Source: Photobacterium carnosum | GTDB taxonomy: Bacteria; Pseudomonadota; Gammaproteobacteria; Enterobacterales; Vibrionaceae | Direction of reading: 5' to 3' | Assembly (NCBI RefSeq): GCF_002849605.1 | Contig: NZ_NPIB01000025.1 | Span: 1 to 64,000, forward strand | DNA length: 64,000 nucleotides | In this document: in pieces, positions 49,561-58,031 of the stretch | How the letters are laid out: each line of letters begins with the position of its first letter | Numbering within the stretch: position 1 is the first letter of the stretch | The notes under the pieces: generated by a model | What the model saw: the letters and a program-made list of their open reading frames with translations, nothing else | The model's database searches: none | What the model was told of the DNA's origin: nothing | Made by a program: the position numbers and the translations under genes

Positions 49561-49585
49561 CCCAGTCTTCGGATTGGGTTTTTTT
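49561..49585 (+). terminator. Intrinsic terminator after the DUF805 gene
   Basis: Stem CCCAGTC/GATTGGG (one G-T pair) closed by a TTCG tetraloop and followed by T7. Confidence 0.92.
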
Positions 49586-49748
49586 ATTGAATAGAAACAG
49601 AAACAGAAATAGAATCATTCATTCCATTCCTGAACAATGTGCTTTAGTATGATGTTATTAGCTAACTAAACTGTTTTGACCGAAACAGTATTTATATTCT
49701 GACCGAATATTGCTAATAAATTGAGTTTCATCGTTTAGGAGTACGATA

Positions 49749-49892
49749 ATGACGCAACAGCACCAATATAAACACTATCAATCCCCCTCATCACTGGCAT
49801 CGCATGGTTTCTTTTCTGATGCGAGATGCACTGTAATGGTTTTCTCTTCTGTCTCTTATTTTAGCTTCCGATTTAGTAACGGTTCTCTGTAA
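49749..49892 (+). CDS. Putative leader peptide of the aromatic amino acid transporter
   Basis: 47-codon ORF with a strong Shine-Dalgarno (AGGAG, 49737-49741) seven bases before its ATG. It is rich in aromatic residues: Tyr at 7, 10 and 37, and Phe at 21, 22, 32, 38, 40 and 42, including the cluster SYFSFRF just before the stop; no Trp. The transporter ATG follows 99 bases later. A bulged hairpin (49797-49829) lies inside the ORF, and a short CGGTT/AACCG stem with T6 overlaps its stop. This is the layout of a translational or transcriptional attenuator. It is not a recognised published leader to my knowledge. Confidence 0.7.
   Translation: MTQQHQYKHYQSPSSLASHGFFSDARCTVMVFSSVSYFSFRFSNGSL
49797..49829 (+). 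promoter_or_regulatory. RNA hairpin inside the leader ORF
   Basis: GCATC-GCAT (49797-49805) pairs with ATGC-GA-GATGC (49819-49829): nine base pairs with a two-base bulge and a 13-base loop. Confidence 0.55.
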
Positions 49893-49904
49893 CCGCACTT
49901 TTTT
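49880..49904 (+). terminator. Weak attenuator-like terminator at the end of the leader ORF
   Basis: CGGTT/AACCG with a six-base loop, then CAC and T6. The stem overlaps the leader stop codon (49890-49892). Only five base pairs, so it may need context. Confidence 0.4.
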
Positions 49905-49991
49905 ATTCGTTAAAAAATCACATGATATTACTAATGTATCTGATTTCAGATATATGGATTGTTATATCTAACAATAAGAAAAGAGAAAAAT

Positions 49992-51152
49992 ATGAATACT
50001 AAATTATTAGGAAGTTCGCTGATTATTGCGGGCACAGCGTTAGGCGCAGGCATGCTTGCCATACCTATGGTATTAGCACAATTTGGTTTATTATCCGGCT
50101 CTTTATTGATGCTACTTATTTGGAGTGGCACGACTTATGCTGCTTTATTATTACTAGAAGCAAGTATTAAAGTTGGTGGTGGTTTAGGCATGAATACCAT
50201 CGCACGAAAAACGTTAGGTAAAGGCGGGCAATTAATTACCAATGGATTACTTTATGCTTTACTTGTTTGTTTATTAATGGCTTACATTATTGGTGCTGGT
50301 GATTTATTACAAAAATTAACCACAGGTTTTGGCCTGCAATTGTCATTAATACAAAGTCAGATCATCTTTACGGTGTTAGCCGGTTGTATTGTTGCCGCTG
50401 GTACGGGGGTGGTTGATAAGCTTAATCGTGTTCTATTTTTAATCATGATTGTCGTATTAATTATTACATTATGCGCTTTGATACCCGGTATGAGTTTTAA
50501 TCACTTTTTTGAAGCCAGTAATAATAGCAATATTGATTTAATTAAAACCAGTGCGGTATTGTTTACCAGTTTTGGTTTCTTCCCTGTTATTCCATCATTA
50601 GTTTCATATAATGATAAAGCAAGCCATAAGCAATTAAGAAATATGGTGTTATTAGGCTCATTAATTCCATTAGGCTGCTATCTGTTGTGGTTGTATGCTG
50701 TTGTTGGGAGTTTATCAGCAGAGCAATTGATTAAGTTTGATAATGTCTCTGTATTGATTGATGCATTGAGTGCTCGATTCTCTGGTATACATATCATTTT
50801 GTCTGTATTTACTGGCTTAGCATTATTAACTTCATTTTTAGGTGTGGCTATGTCGTTGTTTGATCAGAATGTTGATTTGTTCAGACAGAATCGTGTTGTA
50901 ACCTATGTTTTAACGTTTATCTTACCTTTGCTTGGGGCTATATTTGCCGCAAATCAGTTTTTAGCGGTGTTAAATTATGCTGGTCTGATTTTAGTATTTA
51001 TTGCTGTATTTATACCGATGTTGATGATTCACAACATAAGAAAATCAGTTCAAAAAGTACCGAGTACTGATTATCAAGTTGCAGGGGGATCATTGGCAAT
51101 GTTAATGAGTTTATTCTTTGGTTGTTTTTTAGTTGGTGCTCAGCTTATTTAG
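49992..51152 (+). CDS. HAAAP aromatic amino acid transporter (TyrP-like)
   Basis: 386 residues from ATG 49992, with AAGAGAAA upstream. Eleven membrane segments. HAAAP/TyrP signatures: LGSSLIIAGTALGAGMLAIP, AYIIGAGDLL, AVLFTSFGFFPVIPSLVSYND, LLTSFLGVAMSLFDQNVDLF. It is a proton-coupled Tyr/Phe/Trp importer; the leader ORF has Phe and Tyr codons but no Trp codon, which favours a Tyr or Phe substrate. A terminator follows. Confidence 0.88.
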   Translation: MNTKLLGSSLIIAGTALGAGMLAIPMVLAQFGLLSGSLLMLLIWSGTTYAALLLLEASIKVGGGLGMNTIARKTLGKGGQLITNGLLYALLVCLLMAYIIGAGDLLQKLTTGFGLQLSLIQSQIIFTVLAGCIVAAGTGVVDKLNRVLFLIMIVVLIITLCALIPGMSFNHFFEASNNSNIDLIKTSAVLFTSFGFFPVIPSLVSYNDKASHKQLRNMVLLGSLIPLGCYLLWLYAVVGSLSAEQLIKFDNVSVLIDALSARFSGIHIILSVFTGLALLTSFLGVAMSLFDQNVDLFRQNRVVTYVLTFILPLLGAIFAANQFLAVLNYAGLILVFIAVFIPMLMIHNIRKSVQKVPSTDYQVAGGSLAMLMSLFFGCFLVGAQLI

Positions 51153-51173
51153 TAAGTGAGTAGTAGACATGAA

Positions 51174-51204
51174 ACGCTCATTATCTTATCTGTGGGCGTT
51201 TTTT
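51174..51204 (+). terminator. Intrinsic terminator after the aromatic transporter
   Basis: Stem ACGCTCA/TGGGCGT (seven base pairs with one G-T) and T6. Confidence 0.75.
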
Positions 51205-51270
51205 GTTTTTAAAACAAAGGATTAAACCTATTTAAAAAGGAGTAGGGTAGCCGATTGACCGATCTGGAAT

Positions 51271-51300
51271 ACCCTTTAAAGCCCTTTAAAGCCCTTTATA
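51271..51300. repeat. Three-copy 10-base tandem repeat
   Basis: Three consecutive 10-mers of the form RCCCTTTAAA (ACCCTTTAAA, GCCCTTTAAA, GCCCTTTATA). No coding frame spans it. Confidence 0.8.
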
Positions 51301-51421
51301 TGACCAGTATAAAGTTTAATCATTTAAGTATATCGGTTACTTTGGAGTACGAATTATTATCGCAAGTAACGAATAAACTTTGTAGGAATGATAATACAAA
51401 CTTTCCTCAATGAGGGCTATC

Positions 51422-51450
51422 CTCTAACCATTTTTCGTTAGAGTGCTTTT
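51422..51450 (+). terminator. Orphan terminator hairpin
   Basis: CTCTAAC/GTTAGAG with an eight-base loop, then TGC and T7. It has no gene in front of it on this strand since the transporter terminator. Confidence 0.7.
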
Positions 51451-51577
51451 TTTCTAAAAGTGTAAACTTTAAATTACACAAGGTATCCTTGGGATCTAAT
51501 CTTACTGTTTTTTTATTAGGTGAGTGATTAGTGTTGTTCTATTTTCTAATGATTAGAATGGTTGCAGGTATTTGTAG

Positions 51578-52372
51578 ATGCTATGGGATAAAGCTTTAAC
51601 AGTTGCTAAAAATGCAAGAGAAGCACAAGTATTGCTGCCTATTGCGACCATGAGCTCAGTTGTTTCTGAGCAGGGAATTGATTTTTTTATTAAGATCATG
51701 AATGATAATTTTACTAAAAAAATGCAACAAGGACTGACACAAAGTAATCCATTCTTGCCTTATGATGAACAAATGTTTGTTGATACTGTAGGTCATGAGC
51801 ATGTGTGTCTATTAAATAAGTATCCAGTTGGTGAGCCTCATTTGCTGATTTGTAGCAAAGAATTTGTTAAGCAATCATCTTTACTTGATCTTTATGATTT
51901 TTCAGCTTGGATTCAGGGTGTTACTTATCCCAATGTCCTTGGTTTTTTTAACTCAGCATCAGAGGCGGGTGCGAGCCAACGTCATCGACATATGCAGTTA
52001 ATAAAAACCGTAATGCCGTTAGAGAATATGATTTTATCGGGCAAGCTACCGTTTAGGCATAAATTATTTACTTTTGATCGTATCAACAGTGAAAAGACCT
52101 ATTTTTGCTATTTGGCTGCAATGCATGATCTAGGACTGACACCTAAAAAAGTGACGTTAAATATTAACGAGCCTATAGAATGTTTACCTTATAATATTTT
52201 ATTAACTCAGCATTGGATGTTAGTGATCCCTCGGCTAACGAATCATATTGGTGATATTTTTACTAATGCTTTGAATTACTCTGGATGTTTTTTAGTAAAA
52301 GATCAGCAGCAATATGATTGGTTAACAAAGTACGGTTGTTTACGGTTATTAACTGAATGTGTTGTACCTTAA
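51578..52372 (+). CDS. Ap4A phosphorylase / ATP adenylyltransferase-like protein
   Basis: 264 residues. A HIT-like active-site motif GASQRHRHMQ (H136, H138, Q140) within an Apa2/DUF4922-type region, and a C-terminal half matching the ATP adenylyltransferase domain (PYNILLTQHWMLVIPR). Such enzymes split diadenosine tetraphosphate by phosphorolysis. It is shorter than fungal Apa2 (about 325). Monocistronic; a terminator follows. Confidence 0.85.
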   Translation: MLWDKALTVAKNAREAQVLLPIATMSSVVSEQGIDFFIKIMNDNFTKKMQQGLTQSNPFLPYDEQMFVDTVGHEHVCLLNKYPVGEPHLLICSKEFVKQSSLLDLYDFSAWIQGVTYPNVLGFFNSASEAGASQRHRHMQLIKTVMPLENMILSGKLPFRHKLFTFDRINSEKTYFCYLAAMHDLGLTPKKVTLNINEPIECLPYNILLTQHWMLVIPRLTNHIGDIFTNALNYSGCFLVKDQQQYDWLTKYGCLRLLTECVVP

Positions 52373-52385
52373 AGATAACAATGAC

Positions 52386-52408
52386 GGGAGTGTTAAGACT
52401 CCCTTTTT
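52386..52408 (+). terminator. Terminator after the Ap4A-phosphorylase-like gene
   Basis: GGGAGT/ACTCCC with a six-base loop and T5. It overlaps the last codons of the convergent NlpC/P60 gene. Confidence 0.78.
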
Positions 52409-52959
52409 GATGGATTTGGCATTTTTATTACGGTTAAAAAACGTTTTGGGTAGCCGCTTTGGTAATAGCTTGTTTCAGTGACACCAAAGTGTTTTTTAGA
52501 TGATGAGCTATGAATGAATTTAAGTCTGCCTGGTTTTACTTCCGTAATTATTCCTGCATGACCGGGTTTTCTTATTTTTAAATTTGTACCGGTAAAAATA
52601 ATAAGATCACCGACTTTTGCCTTTTTTAATGGTGTTGATTTATCAAATAGTTGGGTATAGCTAGCTGTTGTTCTGGGGATGTAAATATCAAAATGTTTAT
52701 ATACGTATTGAATAAATCCTGAACAATCGAACCCTTTCGGTGTAATTCCTCCCCAAACATAACGTGTTCCGAGATATTGTTTTGCGAAAGAAATCATTTT
52801 ATGATTTTCTGTTGTCTTGGTTGCAGTAGATTGGCGAATGTTTTTTTTATGGAATATACTTATTTCTTTGATTGTTTGGGGTGATGCATTTACGTTTGAC
52901 TCGCAAGCAACGACGAACAATAAAGATAAAGGTAATATGGCTTTAAAATATATATTCAT
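52393..52959 (-). CDS. NlpC/P60-family lipoprotein endopeptidase
   Basis: 188 residues. A lipobox (LLFVVAC, Cys 19) and then an NlpC/P60 domain with catalytic C79 (GFDCSGFIQY), H134 (KPGHAGII) and H150 (KFIHSSS). It should cleave peptidoglycan stem peptides at the outer or inner membrane face. It has a short linker and no LysM or SH3 domain. Monocistronic. Confidence 0.92.
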   Translation of the reverse strand: MNIYFKAILPLSLLFVVACESNVNASPQTIKEISIFHKKNIRQSTATKTTENHKMISFAKQYLGTRYVWGGITPKGFDCSGFIQYVYKHFDIYIPRTTASYTQLFDKSTPLKKAKVGDLIIFTGTNLKIRKPGHAGIITEVKPGRLKFIHSSSSKKHFGVTETSYYQSGYPKRFLTVIKMPNPSKRES

Positions 52960-53156
52960 GGTATTTATTGTTTCTGTATTGATATTAATTAAGTGTGAGT
53001 AGTTTAATACTAAAGGTTTATTTTTAGCTTACAATAGATATTAAGCATTATAATTTTTATTAATATAACAATTTATCTAAATGAGATTTATTTACTTCGA
53101 GTTTTTATATGTCAAACAAAACATATCATAATATGCATCTGGTTATAATCAAAATA

Positions 53157-54353
53157 ATGTCTGATAAGTTATTAAATACTTTCCAGTTTTCTTTTTTGTT
53201 CTTCATACTTTTATTTTCAAAAACAGTATTAGCAACACAGACATTAACTATTTGGTCTTCACATCAGAATCGTGATTTCTTAACAGTAATGGCAAAGGTA
53301 TATGAAAAAAAACATGATGTTAACATCTCAATTGTACAACTTGATCCATCAGAGATAAAAGCAGAAATTTTATTAAGTGCTCAAGATGGTGGTTTACCTG
53401 ATTTTATTGTTATTCCTTCTGATTTTTTAGGATTGCATAAAATGATGAATTTATCGTCTATTCCTGGTGATTGGTATAAAGAAGAACTAAGTTCAAGAGT
53501 AAAAGCTTCTGTAGAATTAGACGGAAAGTATTGGGGAATACCTCTGATTCAAGGTAATTTTTTACTTTTATATTATAATAAAAAATATGTGACACAACCG
53601 ATTACAGATTTTAAAGAGCTTATTCAAATAAAAAAACAATTGCTGGCTAAAAATATTATACCAATAGGGTGGAATTATAATGATATGTATTATTTTATGC
53701 CCTTTTTATCGGTATTTAATGGCTGGCCTATTGCTAATGGAAAAATCACTCTTAATACACCAGCAATGGTTAAAGCTTTAAAATATTACCGTTCATTGGC
53801 AGATCAAGGCATTATTGATCGACATTGTGATTACCGTTGTTCCCAGCGTGATTTTGTTGAAGGTAAAAGTGCTTATTCTATTAATGGTGATTGGGCATAT
53901 CATGATTTAAAAGTGATGTTGGGTGATGACTTAGGCGTTGCTGTATTACCTAAGGTCAATGGTAATACAATGCATCCAATGGCAAGTACATTTGTTTTGG
54001 CTATTCCTAGTTGTTCACTTCGCTTAAAAGATAAGCAGAAAGTAATTAAGAGTTTTGCAAAGTTTGTTCAGAAATTAAGCAATCAGCAGGCAGTGTATGA
54101 AAAAGCGCATTTATTACCTATATCTATGGCGTATTATAAGCAACTTAAAGTAAGAGCAAAGGGTGATAGTTTAATTATGTTTAATCAAATGGCATTAACG
54201 AAACCGATGCCATCAATGATGAACATGGCTATTTCATGGCAGGCTATAGCGATTGGTTTTCAACATTATAAAGCTGGAGCAACCGCTGAATATACTGCGG
54301 AACATATGCAAAAAATGGCGATAAAACAGCTTCAATCTTTGGATCATAATTGA
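53157..54353 (+). CDS. Sugar-type solute-binding protein coupled to a diguanylate cyclase
   Basis: 398 residues from ATG 53157, which gives a normal signal peptide (MSDKLLNTFQFSFLFFILLF, cleavage near VLA-TQ); an ATG at 53109 adds 16 residues and cannot be excluded. The mature part is a family 1 (MalE-like) binding protein: LTIWSSHQNRDFLTVM, DFIVIPSDF, GKYWGIPL, SAYSINGDW. Two Cys (HCDYRC) may form a disulphide. Its stop overlaps the cyclase ATG (TGATG). There is no permease or ATPase gene nearby, so a sensing role is inferred. Confidence 0.87.
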   Translation: MSDKLLNTFQFSFLFFILLFSKTVLATQTLTIWSSHQNRDFLTVMAKVYEKKHDVNISIVQLDPSEIKAEILLSAQDGGLPDFIVIPSDFLGLHKMMNLSSIPGDWYKEELSSRVKASVELDGKYWGIPLIQGNFLLLYYNKKYVTQPITDFKELIQIKKQLLAKNIIPIGWNYNDMYYFMPFLSVFNGWPIANGKITLNTPAMVKALKYYRSLADQGIIDRHCDYRCSQRDFVEGKSAYSINGDWAYHDLKVMLGDDLGVAVLPKVNGNTMHPMASTFVLAIPSCSLRLKDKQKVIKSFAKFVQKLSNQQAVYEKAHLLPISMAYYKQLKVRAKGDSLIMFNQMALTKPMPSMMNMAISWQAIAIGFQHYKAGATAEYTAEHMQKMAIKQLQSLDHN

Positions 54354-56488
54354 TGAAATTACGCTTAAAATCATCATTAGCATTATTAATGTTAATTATT
54401 GCTGTTGTACCTGCTGCGATTGTTGGTGGGTTACTTTTAAAACAACAATCAGATGTGGAAGAGAATTATCGTATTGATATGCTAGACCGATTATCTAAAA
54501 CGATTGAGCAAGAATTTGATTATCGATTTTCATTACTATCAACAAGTTTAGATGTACTATCACGTGATAGACTATTTGTTCAAGCTATTGATAACTTTTT
54601 TCTTGCGGGTCATGTTAATACTTCTTTAGGTACATTAGTTAAAAATGCACCATTAATTCAAGCTGCTTATTTAGTTGATGATCAATGGGCTGAAATTGAA
54701 AGTTATAATGGTATTCGTGGCTTATCTTCTTTTTTTAAATTAAAAGATATACTTAGTTATCGTTTATCTCATCAAAATAATAACGGACGACAATGGGTTT
54801 TTTATTATAATGGTGAAGATTTAATGCCATTTAAATTTAATCCCACTCGTCGAGGGATCGTCGTTGGAGTACCTATTTTTCAATCGATGACAAATGGTTT
54901 AAAACGAGAACCATTAGGATATTTAATTGTTGTTGTACCAATAGAAAATATTATTAAAGTATTACGGCCTTATTTGAAAGATGGAGAACAAGTAGTTTTC
55001 CACAACAATGACAGAGGAAGTGTGAATAATATTGATGATATAAATAATATCATTATTACTCAAGGTGTTATAAATAATAAAACACCGACAATACATAAAA
55101 CAATAAAGATCAAATTAGAAAATAAGTATATTTCAGAACCTATTGAATACATAATGAAAGTGTATATGGGTAAATATATTGGAGAGAATCCGTATATTAA
55201 TTCATTGAAATATATAACATTATTTGGTGGAATTATTATTTTACTGTCACTTTTTAGTGCGGGGTTGATCTATCGTTGGATTGCTCGACCATTAAGTGGA
55301 TTGATGGATGTGGTGCGAGCTTATTCCCACGGTGAATATAAAAGCGCCAATAAAACATTACGTTTTGCTGAATTTTTAATGGTTGAGCAACTCATTCGTA
55401 ATATGGCAAAAACGATTCAAGCTCAAATGGCAAATTTGGCCACGACAAATAAAGAATTAAATATTGCATATTTAGAAAAAGAACAAGCGAACTTACAATT
55501 AGTTAATTTTAATGATCAATTAGAAAAAAAAGTTAAAGAGAAAACATTAGCACTTAGTCGTTCATTATTACGAGAAAAAAATCGACGTTCGATGTTGCAA
55601 TCATTATTATCGTTTAGCCATGAGCTTCAATCAGGGAATATTATTGAAACGGTAATGACACAAGTGGTAGCTTTATATCCCATGGCTGGTTGGGCAATGA
55701 AAAATTATGCCGATAATAAAGGTATATGGGCCTGTGAAAATATAGTTCAGTCTCGTTTAGAAAATAAAGATATACAGCCTGAAAGTCATTATAGCGATTA
55801 TTATCGTGTGCCAAGTAATGGTGAATATTTGCATTGTTTTAAAGTTAAAAATAGTCAGAATGACATTACAGGTATAATAGTAATGCAATATATGGCATTA
55901 GAACATGATGACTTTGAAGTGATTTCTTTATTTATTCGCCAATTATCAATTGAATTAGAAGGCCGGTTATTAAATGAAGAGCTGGCGCGAATAGCGGTTA
56001 CTGATTCATTAACAGGATTAGCGAATAGAAAGGCTTTTGATCTAGATTTAGACGAGCATATTCAATTATTTAATCGTTATCCAGAGCGACATTTTGGTGT
56101 GTTTATATTGGATGTTAATGGCCTAAAACGAGCAAATGATTGTTATGGTCATAGTATGGGTGATGTATTATTAATTGAGACAAGTAAACTATTAGTTAAA
56201 ACTTCTCGAGTGACGGATAAAGTTTATCGGCTTGGTGGGGATGAGTTTGCAATTATTTTAGAAGCAGGCGATTCTGAAAGTTGTAGCATTTTATGGCGTC
56301 GGTTAGAAAAAGTACGCAATCAAATTAATTATGCCTATTTGCCTGATGGAAAACGTGTTGAAATTCATTTTGCTGTTGGGTATGCCAGTACTGATCAATA
56401 CTCAGTAGAGCAGATTTTTTTAGTTGCAGATAAAGCGATGTATAAAGATAAACATCATTTCTATGAAACTACGGGTATTAAACAGTAG
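54353..56488 (+). CDS. Membrane diguanylate cyclase with periplasmic sensor domain
   Basis: 711 residues. TM1 about 9-29, a large periplasmic dCache-like region (about 31-285), TM2 about 288-307, a HAMP-like region, a coiled coil (about 355-405), a degenerate GAF-like segment, then GGDEF with an intact active site at about 628 (YRLGGDEFAII). An inhibitory I-site RVTD lies exactly five residues upstream of GGDEF. It should make cyclic di-GMP and be product-inhibited. It is translationally coupled to a periplasmic binding protein, the same logic as NspS-MbaA in Vibrio cholerae, although here there is no EAL domain. Confidence 0.92.
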   Translation: MKLRLKSSLALLMLIIAVVPAAIVGGLLLKQQSDVEENYRIDMLDRLSKTIEQEFDYRFSLLSTSLDVLSRDRLFVQAIDNFFLAGHVNTSLGTLVKNAPLIQAAYLVDDQWAEIESYNGIRGLSSFFKLKDILSYRLSHQNNNGRQWVFYYNGEDLMPFKFNPTRRGIVVGVPIFQSMTNGLKREPLGYLIVVVPIENIIKVLRPYLKDGEQVVFHNNDRGSVNNIDDINNIIITQGVINNKTPTIHKTIKIKLENKYISEPIEYIMKVYMGKYIGENPYINSLKYITLFGGIIILLSLFSAGLIYRWIARPLSGLMDVVRAYSHGEYKSANKTLRFAEFLMVEQLIRNMAKTIQAQMANLATTNKELNIAYLEKEQANLQLVNFNDQLEKKVKEKTLALSRSLLREKNRRSMLQSLLSFSHELQSGNIIETVMTQVVALYPMAGWAMKNYADNKGIWACENIVQSRLENKDIQPESHYSDYYRVPSNGEYLHCFKVKNSQNDITGIIVMQYMALEHDDFEVISLFIRQLSIELEGRLLNEELARIAVTDSLTGLANRKAFDLDLDEHIQLFNRYPERHFGVFILDVNGLKRANDCYGHSMGDVLLIETSKLLVKTSRVTDKVYRLGGDEFAIILEAGDSESCSILWRRLEKVRNQINYAYLPDGKRVEIHFAVGYASTDQYSVEQIFLVADKAMYKDKHHFYETTGIKQ

Positions 56489-56494
56489 TAATAT

Positions 56495-56528
56495 AACCAC
56501 TGCAATATACATAGATGTTGCAGTGGTT
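56495..56528. terminator. Inverted repeat between the cyclase and the RNA methyltransferase gene
   Basis: An 11-base-pair perfect stem (AACCACTGCAA/TTGCAGTGGTT) with a 12-base loop between convergent genes. T tails are weak in both directions. Confidence 0.5.
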
Positions 56529-56542
56529 TGAATGTCGGAGGC

Positions 56543-57010
56543 TTATTTATGATTCGAGTAATTACTACCCTTTGCCATACGATCATATAAGATCACATTA
56601 ACCGCCGCTGCTAAATTCATTGAACCTTTTGTTGGAACATAAATTGTTTCACGACAAAAATCAGTGATTTCTTTTTTTAATGTGCCATCTTCAGGACCAA
56701 AAATATAAAACGCACGTTTTGGGTGTTTATATTCAGGTAATGGCTTCGCATCATCAATTAAATCTACGGCAACCGGTACACAGCCGACAGGAATAATAGC
56801 TTTTAGATCTTCAACACCAATTAAAGGGATATCAAGCGCAGCATTTTTGGTATCAGTACAAAATTGCGCTGCATGATCATAACGAGTGCCAGTATAAAAG
56901 ACAGAGTTGACACCATAACAGCCCGCTGCTCGCATAACAGAGCCGACATTTTCAGGCGTTTTGGGATTAAAAAGGCCTACACAAGAGTAACCCTGACTTT
57001 TTTTGCTCAT
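56543..57010 (-). CDS. SpoU/TrmH-family RNA methyltransferase
   Basis: 155 residues. The three SpoU motifs are visible: ENVGSVMRAAGCYG, FYIFGPEDGTL and VPTKGSMNLAAAVNVILYD; a SPOUT knot with no extra substrate-binding domain. It should 2'-O-methylate tRNA or rRNA; the target is not evident. Same orientation as the SEC-C gene, but a terminator at 57096-57121 lies between them. Confidence 0.9.
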   Translation of the reverse strand: MSKKSQGYSCVGLFNPKTPENVGSVMRAAGCYGVNSVFYTGTRYDHAAQFCTDTKNAALDIPLIGVEDLKAIIPVGCVPVAVDLIDDAKPLPEYKHPKRAFYIFGPEDGTLKKEITDFCRETIYVPTKGSMNLAAAVNVILYDRMAKGSNYSNHK

Positions 57011-57095
57011 ATGTACATCTACTTTAGAAATTGTGGCGGGATTGTATACCTAAATGCGATATTTTTGCAGTAGGTACCATTATTTAGGGGAGAAT

Positions 57096-57121
57096 AAAAC
57101 AGGAACTGAGGCTCCTGTTTT
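57096..57121 (-). terminator. Terminator after the SEC-C gene
   Basis: AAAACAGGA/TCCTGTTTT, nine base pairs with an eight-base loop; on the minus strand it is followed by ATT. Confidence 0.7.
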
Positions 57122-57132
57122 TATGTGAGGTT

Positions 57133-57468
57133 TTACTTACCGCAACATTTTTTGTATTTCTTGCCGCTGCCACATGAACAAAGGTCATTACGGTTAGGTG
57201 TTTTGTCAAACATTGTCGTTATTGGTTTGTTTAATGTTGCCGTTAATTCTGTAATATCTTCTTCAACGTCAGCATTGATTGTAAATGATGCAAAAAGCTG
57301 TTGTTCTGCAAGTTCTACTTCTAGTTCTTGTTGGCGTGCTTCTGTGTTCACAATCAGTGTGAGTGGGTTGGTTTCCGTGCCAAGCTTATTTTCACGCTTT
57401 GTGTTATAGCCACAGCTGCTGTGTTTTGGTTTTTTTTCGATGCGGCCTTTAAAGAAAAATTTAGACAT
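57133..57468 (-). CDS. PBPRA1643-type SWIM/SEC-C metal-binding protein
   Basis: 111 residues. N-terminal MSKFFFKGRIEKKPKHSSCGYNTKRE, an acidic middle region and a C-terminal SEC-C zinc motif CSCGSGKKYKKCCGK. This matches the family named after Photobacterium profundum PBPRA1643. The zinc motif resembles that of SecA; the function is unknown. An unusual promoter-terminator arrangement lies upstream (57537-57598). Confidence 0.9.
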   Translation of the reverse strand: MSKFFFKGRIEKKPKHSSCGYNTKRENKLGTETNPLTLIVNTEARQQELEVELAEQQLFASFTINADVEEDITELTATLNKPITTMFDKTPNRNDLCSCGSGKKYKKCCGK

Positions 57469-57536
57469 GGGATAACCTGTTTGCTATGTAATATTAGCGT
57501 TGTCATTGTTGAATGAATACGCTTAATAACGAAAAA

Positions 57537-57556
57537 GCCACCAAAAGTAAGGTGGC
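57537..57556 (-). terminator. Terminator in the SEC-C leader
   Basis: GCCACC/GGTGGC with an eight-base loop, followed on the minus strand by T5. It lies 69 bases upstream of the SEC-C start codon, right after a predicted promoter. Confidence 0.75.
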
Positions 57557-57569
57557 TGAAATTGCGGGC

Positions 57570-57598
57570 ATAATAACCGCCATTGTGTCGCTTATCAA
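57570..57598 (-). promoter_or_regulatory. Sigma-70-like promoter upstream of the SEC-C gene
   Basis: On the minus strand TTGATA (57598-57593) and TATTAT (57575-57570) are separated by exactly 17 bases. The expected start is near 57563. Confidence 0.6.
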
Positions 57599-57781
57599 GC
57601 ATTGAGCTAATGCCGTCGTAATAAAAATATTCAGAAGATATGATGAAAAATGTAGCAGACGATGTTTAATTCTTTGCTTGCCACCAAGTAATCGATTGCA
57701 TTAGCCTGAAATTGTCTTCACAATTGAGCGGTTTTATAGAATTTAGTCGAATGTGGTTAGATGTTTAAATCTATTATATCA

Positions 57782-57816
57782 ACGAAAAAACCTATCAAAT
57801 TAATAGGTTTTTTCGT
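57782..57816. terminator. Orphan bidirectional terminator
   Basis: A 14-base-pair perfect inverted repeat (ACGAAAAAACCTAT/ATAGGTTTTTTCGT) with a seven-base loop; both strands end in T6. No gene ends here on either strand. Confidence 0.85.
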
Positions 57817-58031
57817 CTATCACTGTCGCCAATAATTGTTAACATACGCAGTATAGAAAATATAAACAGTGCTAAATTGTCTGATATGTTAATACATTAG
57901 CAATAAATGCTACAGATTGGATTTACTAATTAGCTAAAATGATAATTAAGGTATAACAAAAATTTTCAATTTTTATCACGAAAAACAGAGAACAAATTGA
58001 AAATTACGGCATAATAAAGCCCGTTATACCA

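Larger units (their letters stand above)
51153..51577. other. Intergenic region with tandem repeat and two terminators
   Basis: 425 bases. It holds the transporter terminator (51174-51204), a 10-base tandem repeat (51271-51300), and an orphan terminator hairpin (51422-51450) before the Ap4A-phosphorylase-like gene. A small RNA between repeat and terminator is possible. Confidence 0.5.

Noticed and set aside
49589-49612. Short AGAAAC-type repeat after the DUF805 gene
   Set aside because: Only about three imperfect units, non-coding, likely chance in AT-rich sequence.
57354-57602. 82-residue minus-strand ORF over the SEC-C leader
   Set aside because: It overlaps the SEC-C gene in another frame, crosses the terminator hairpin, and its sequence resembles nothing known.
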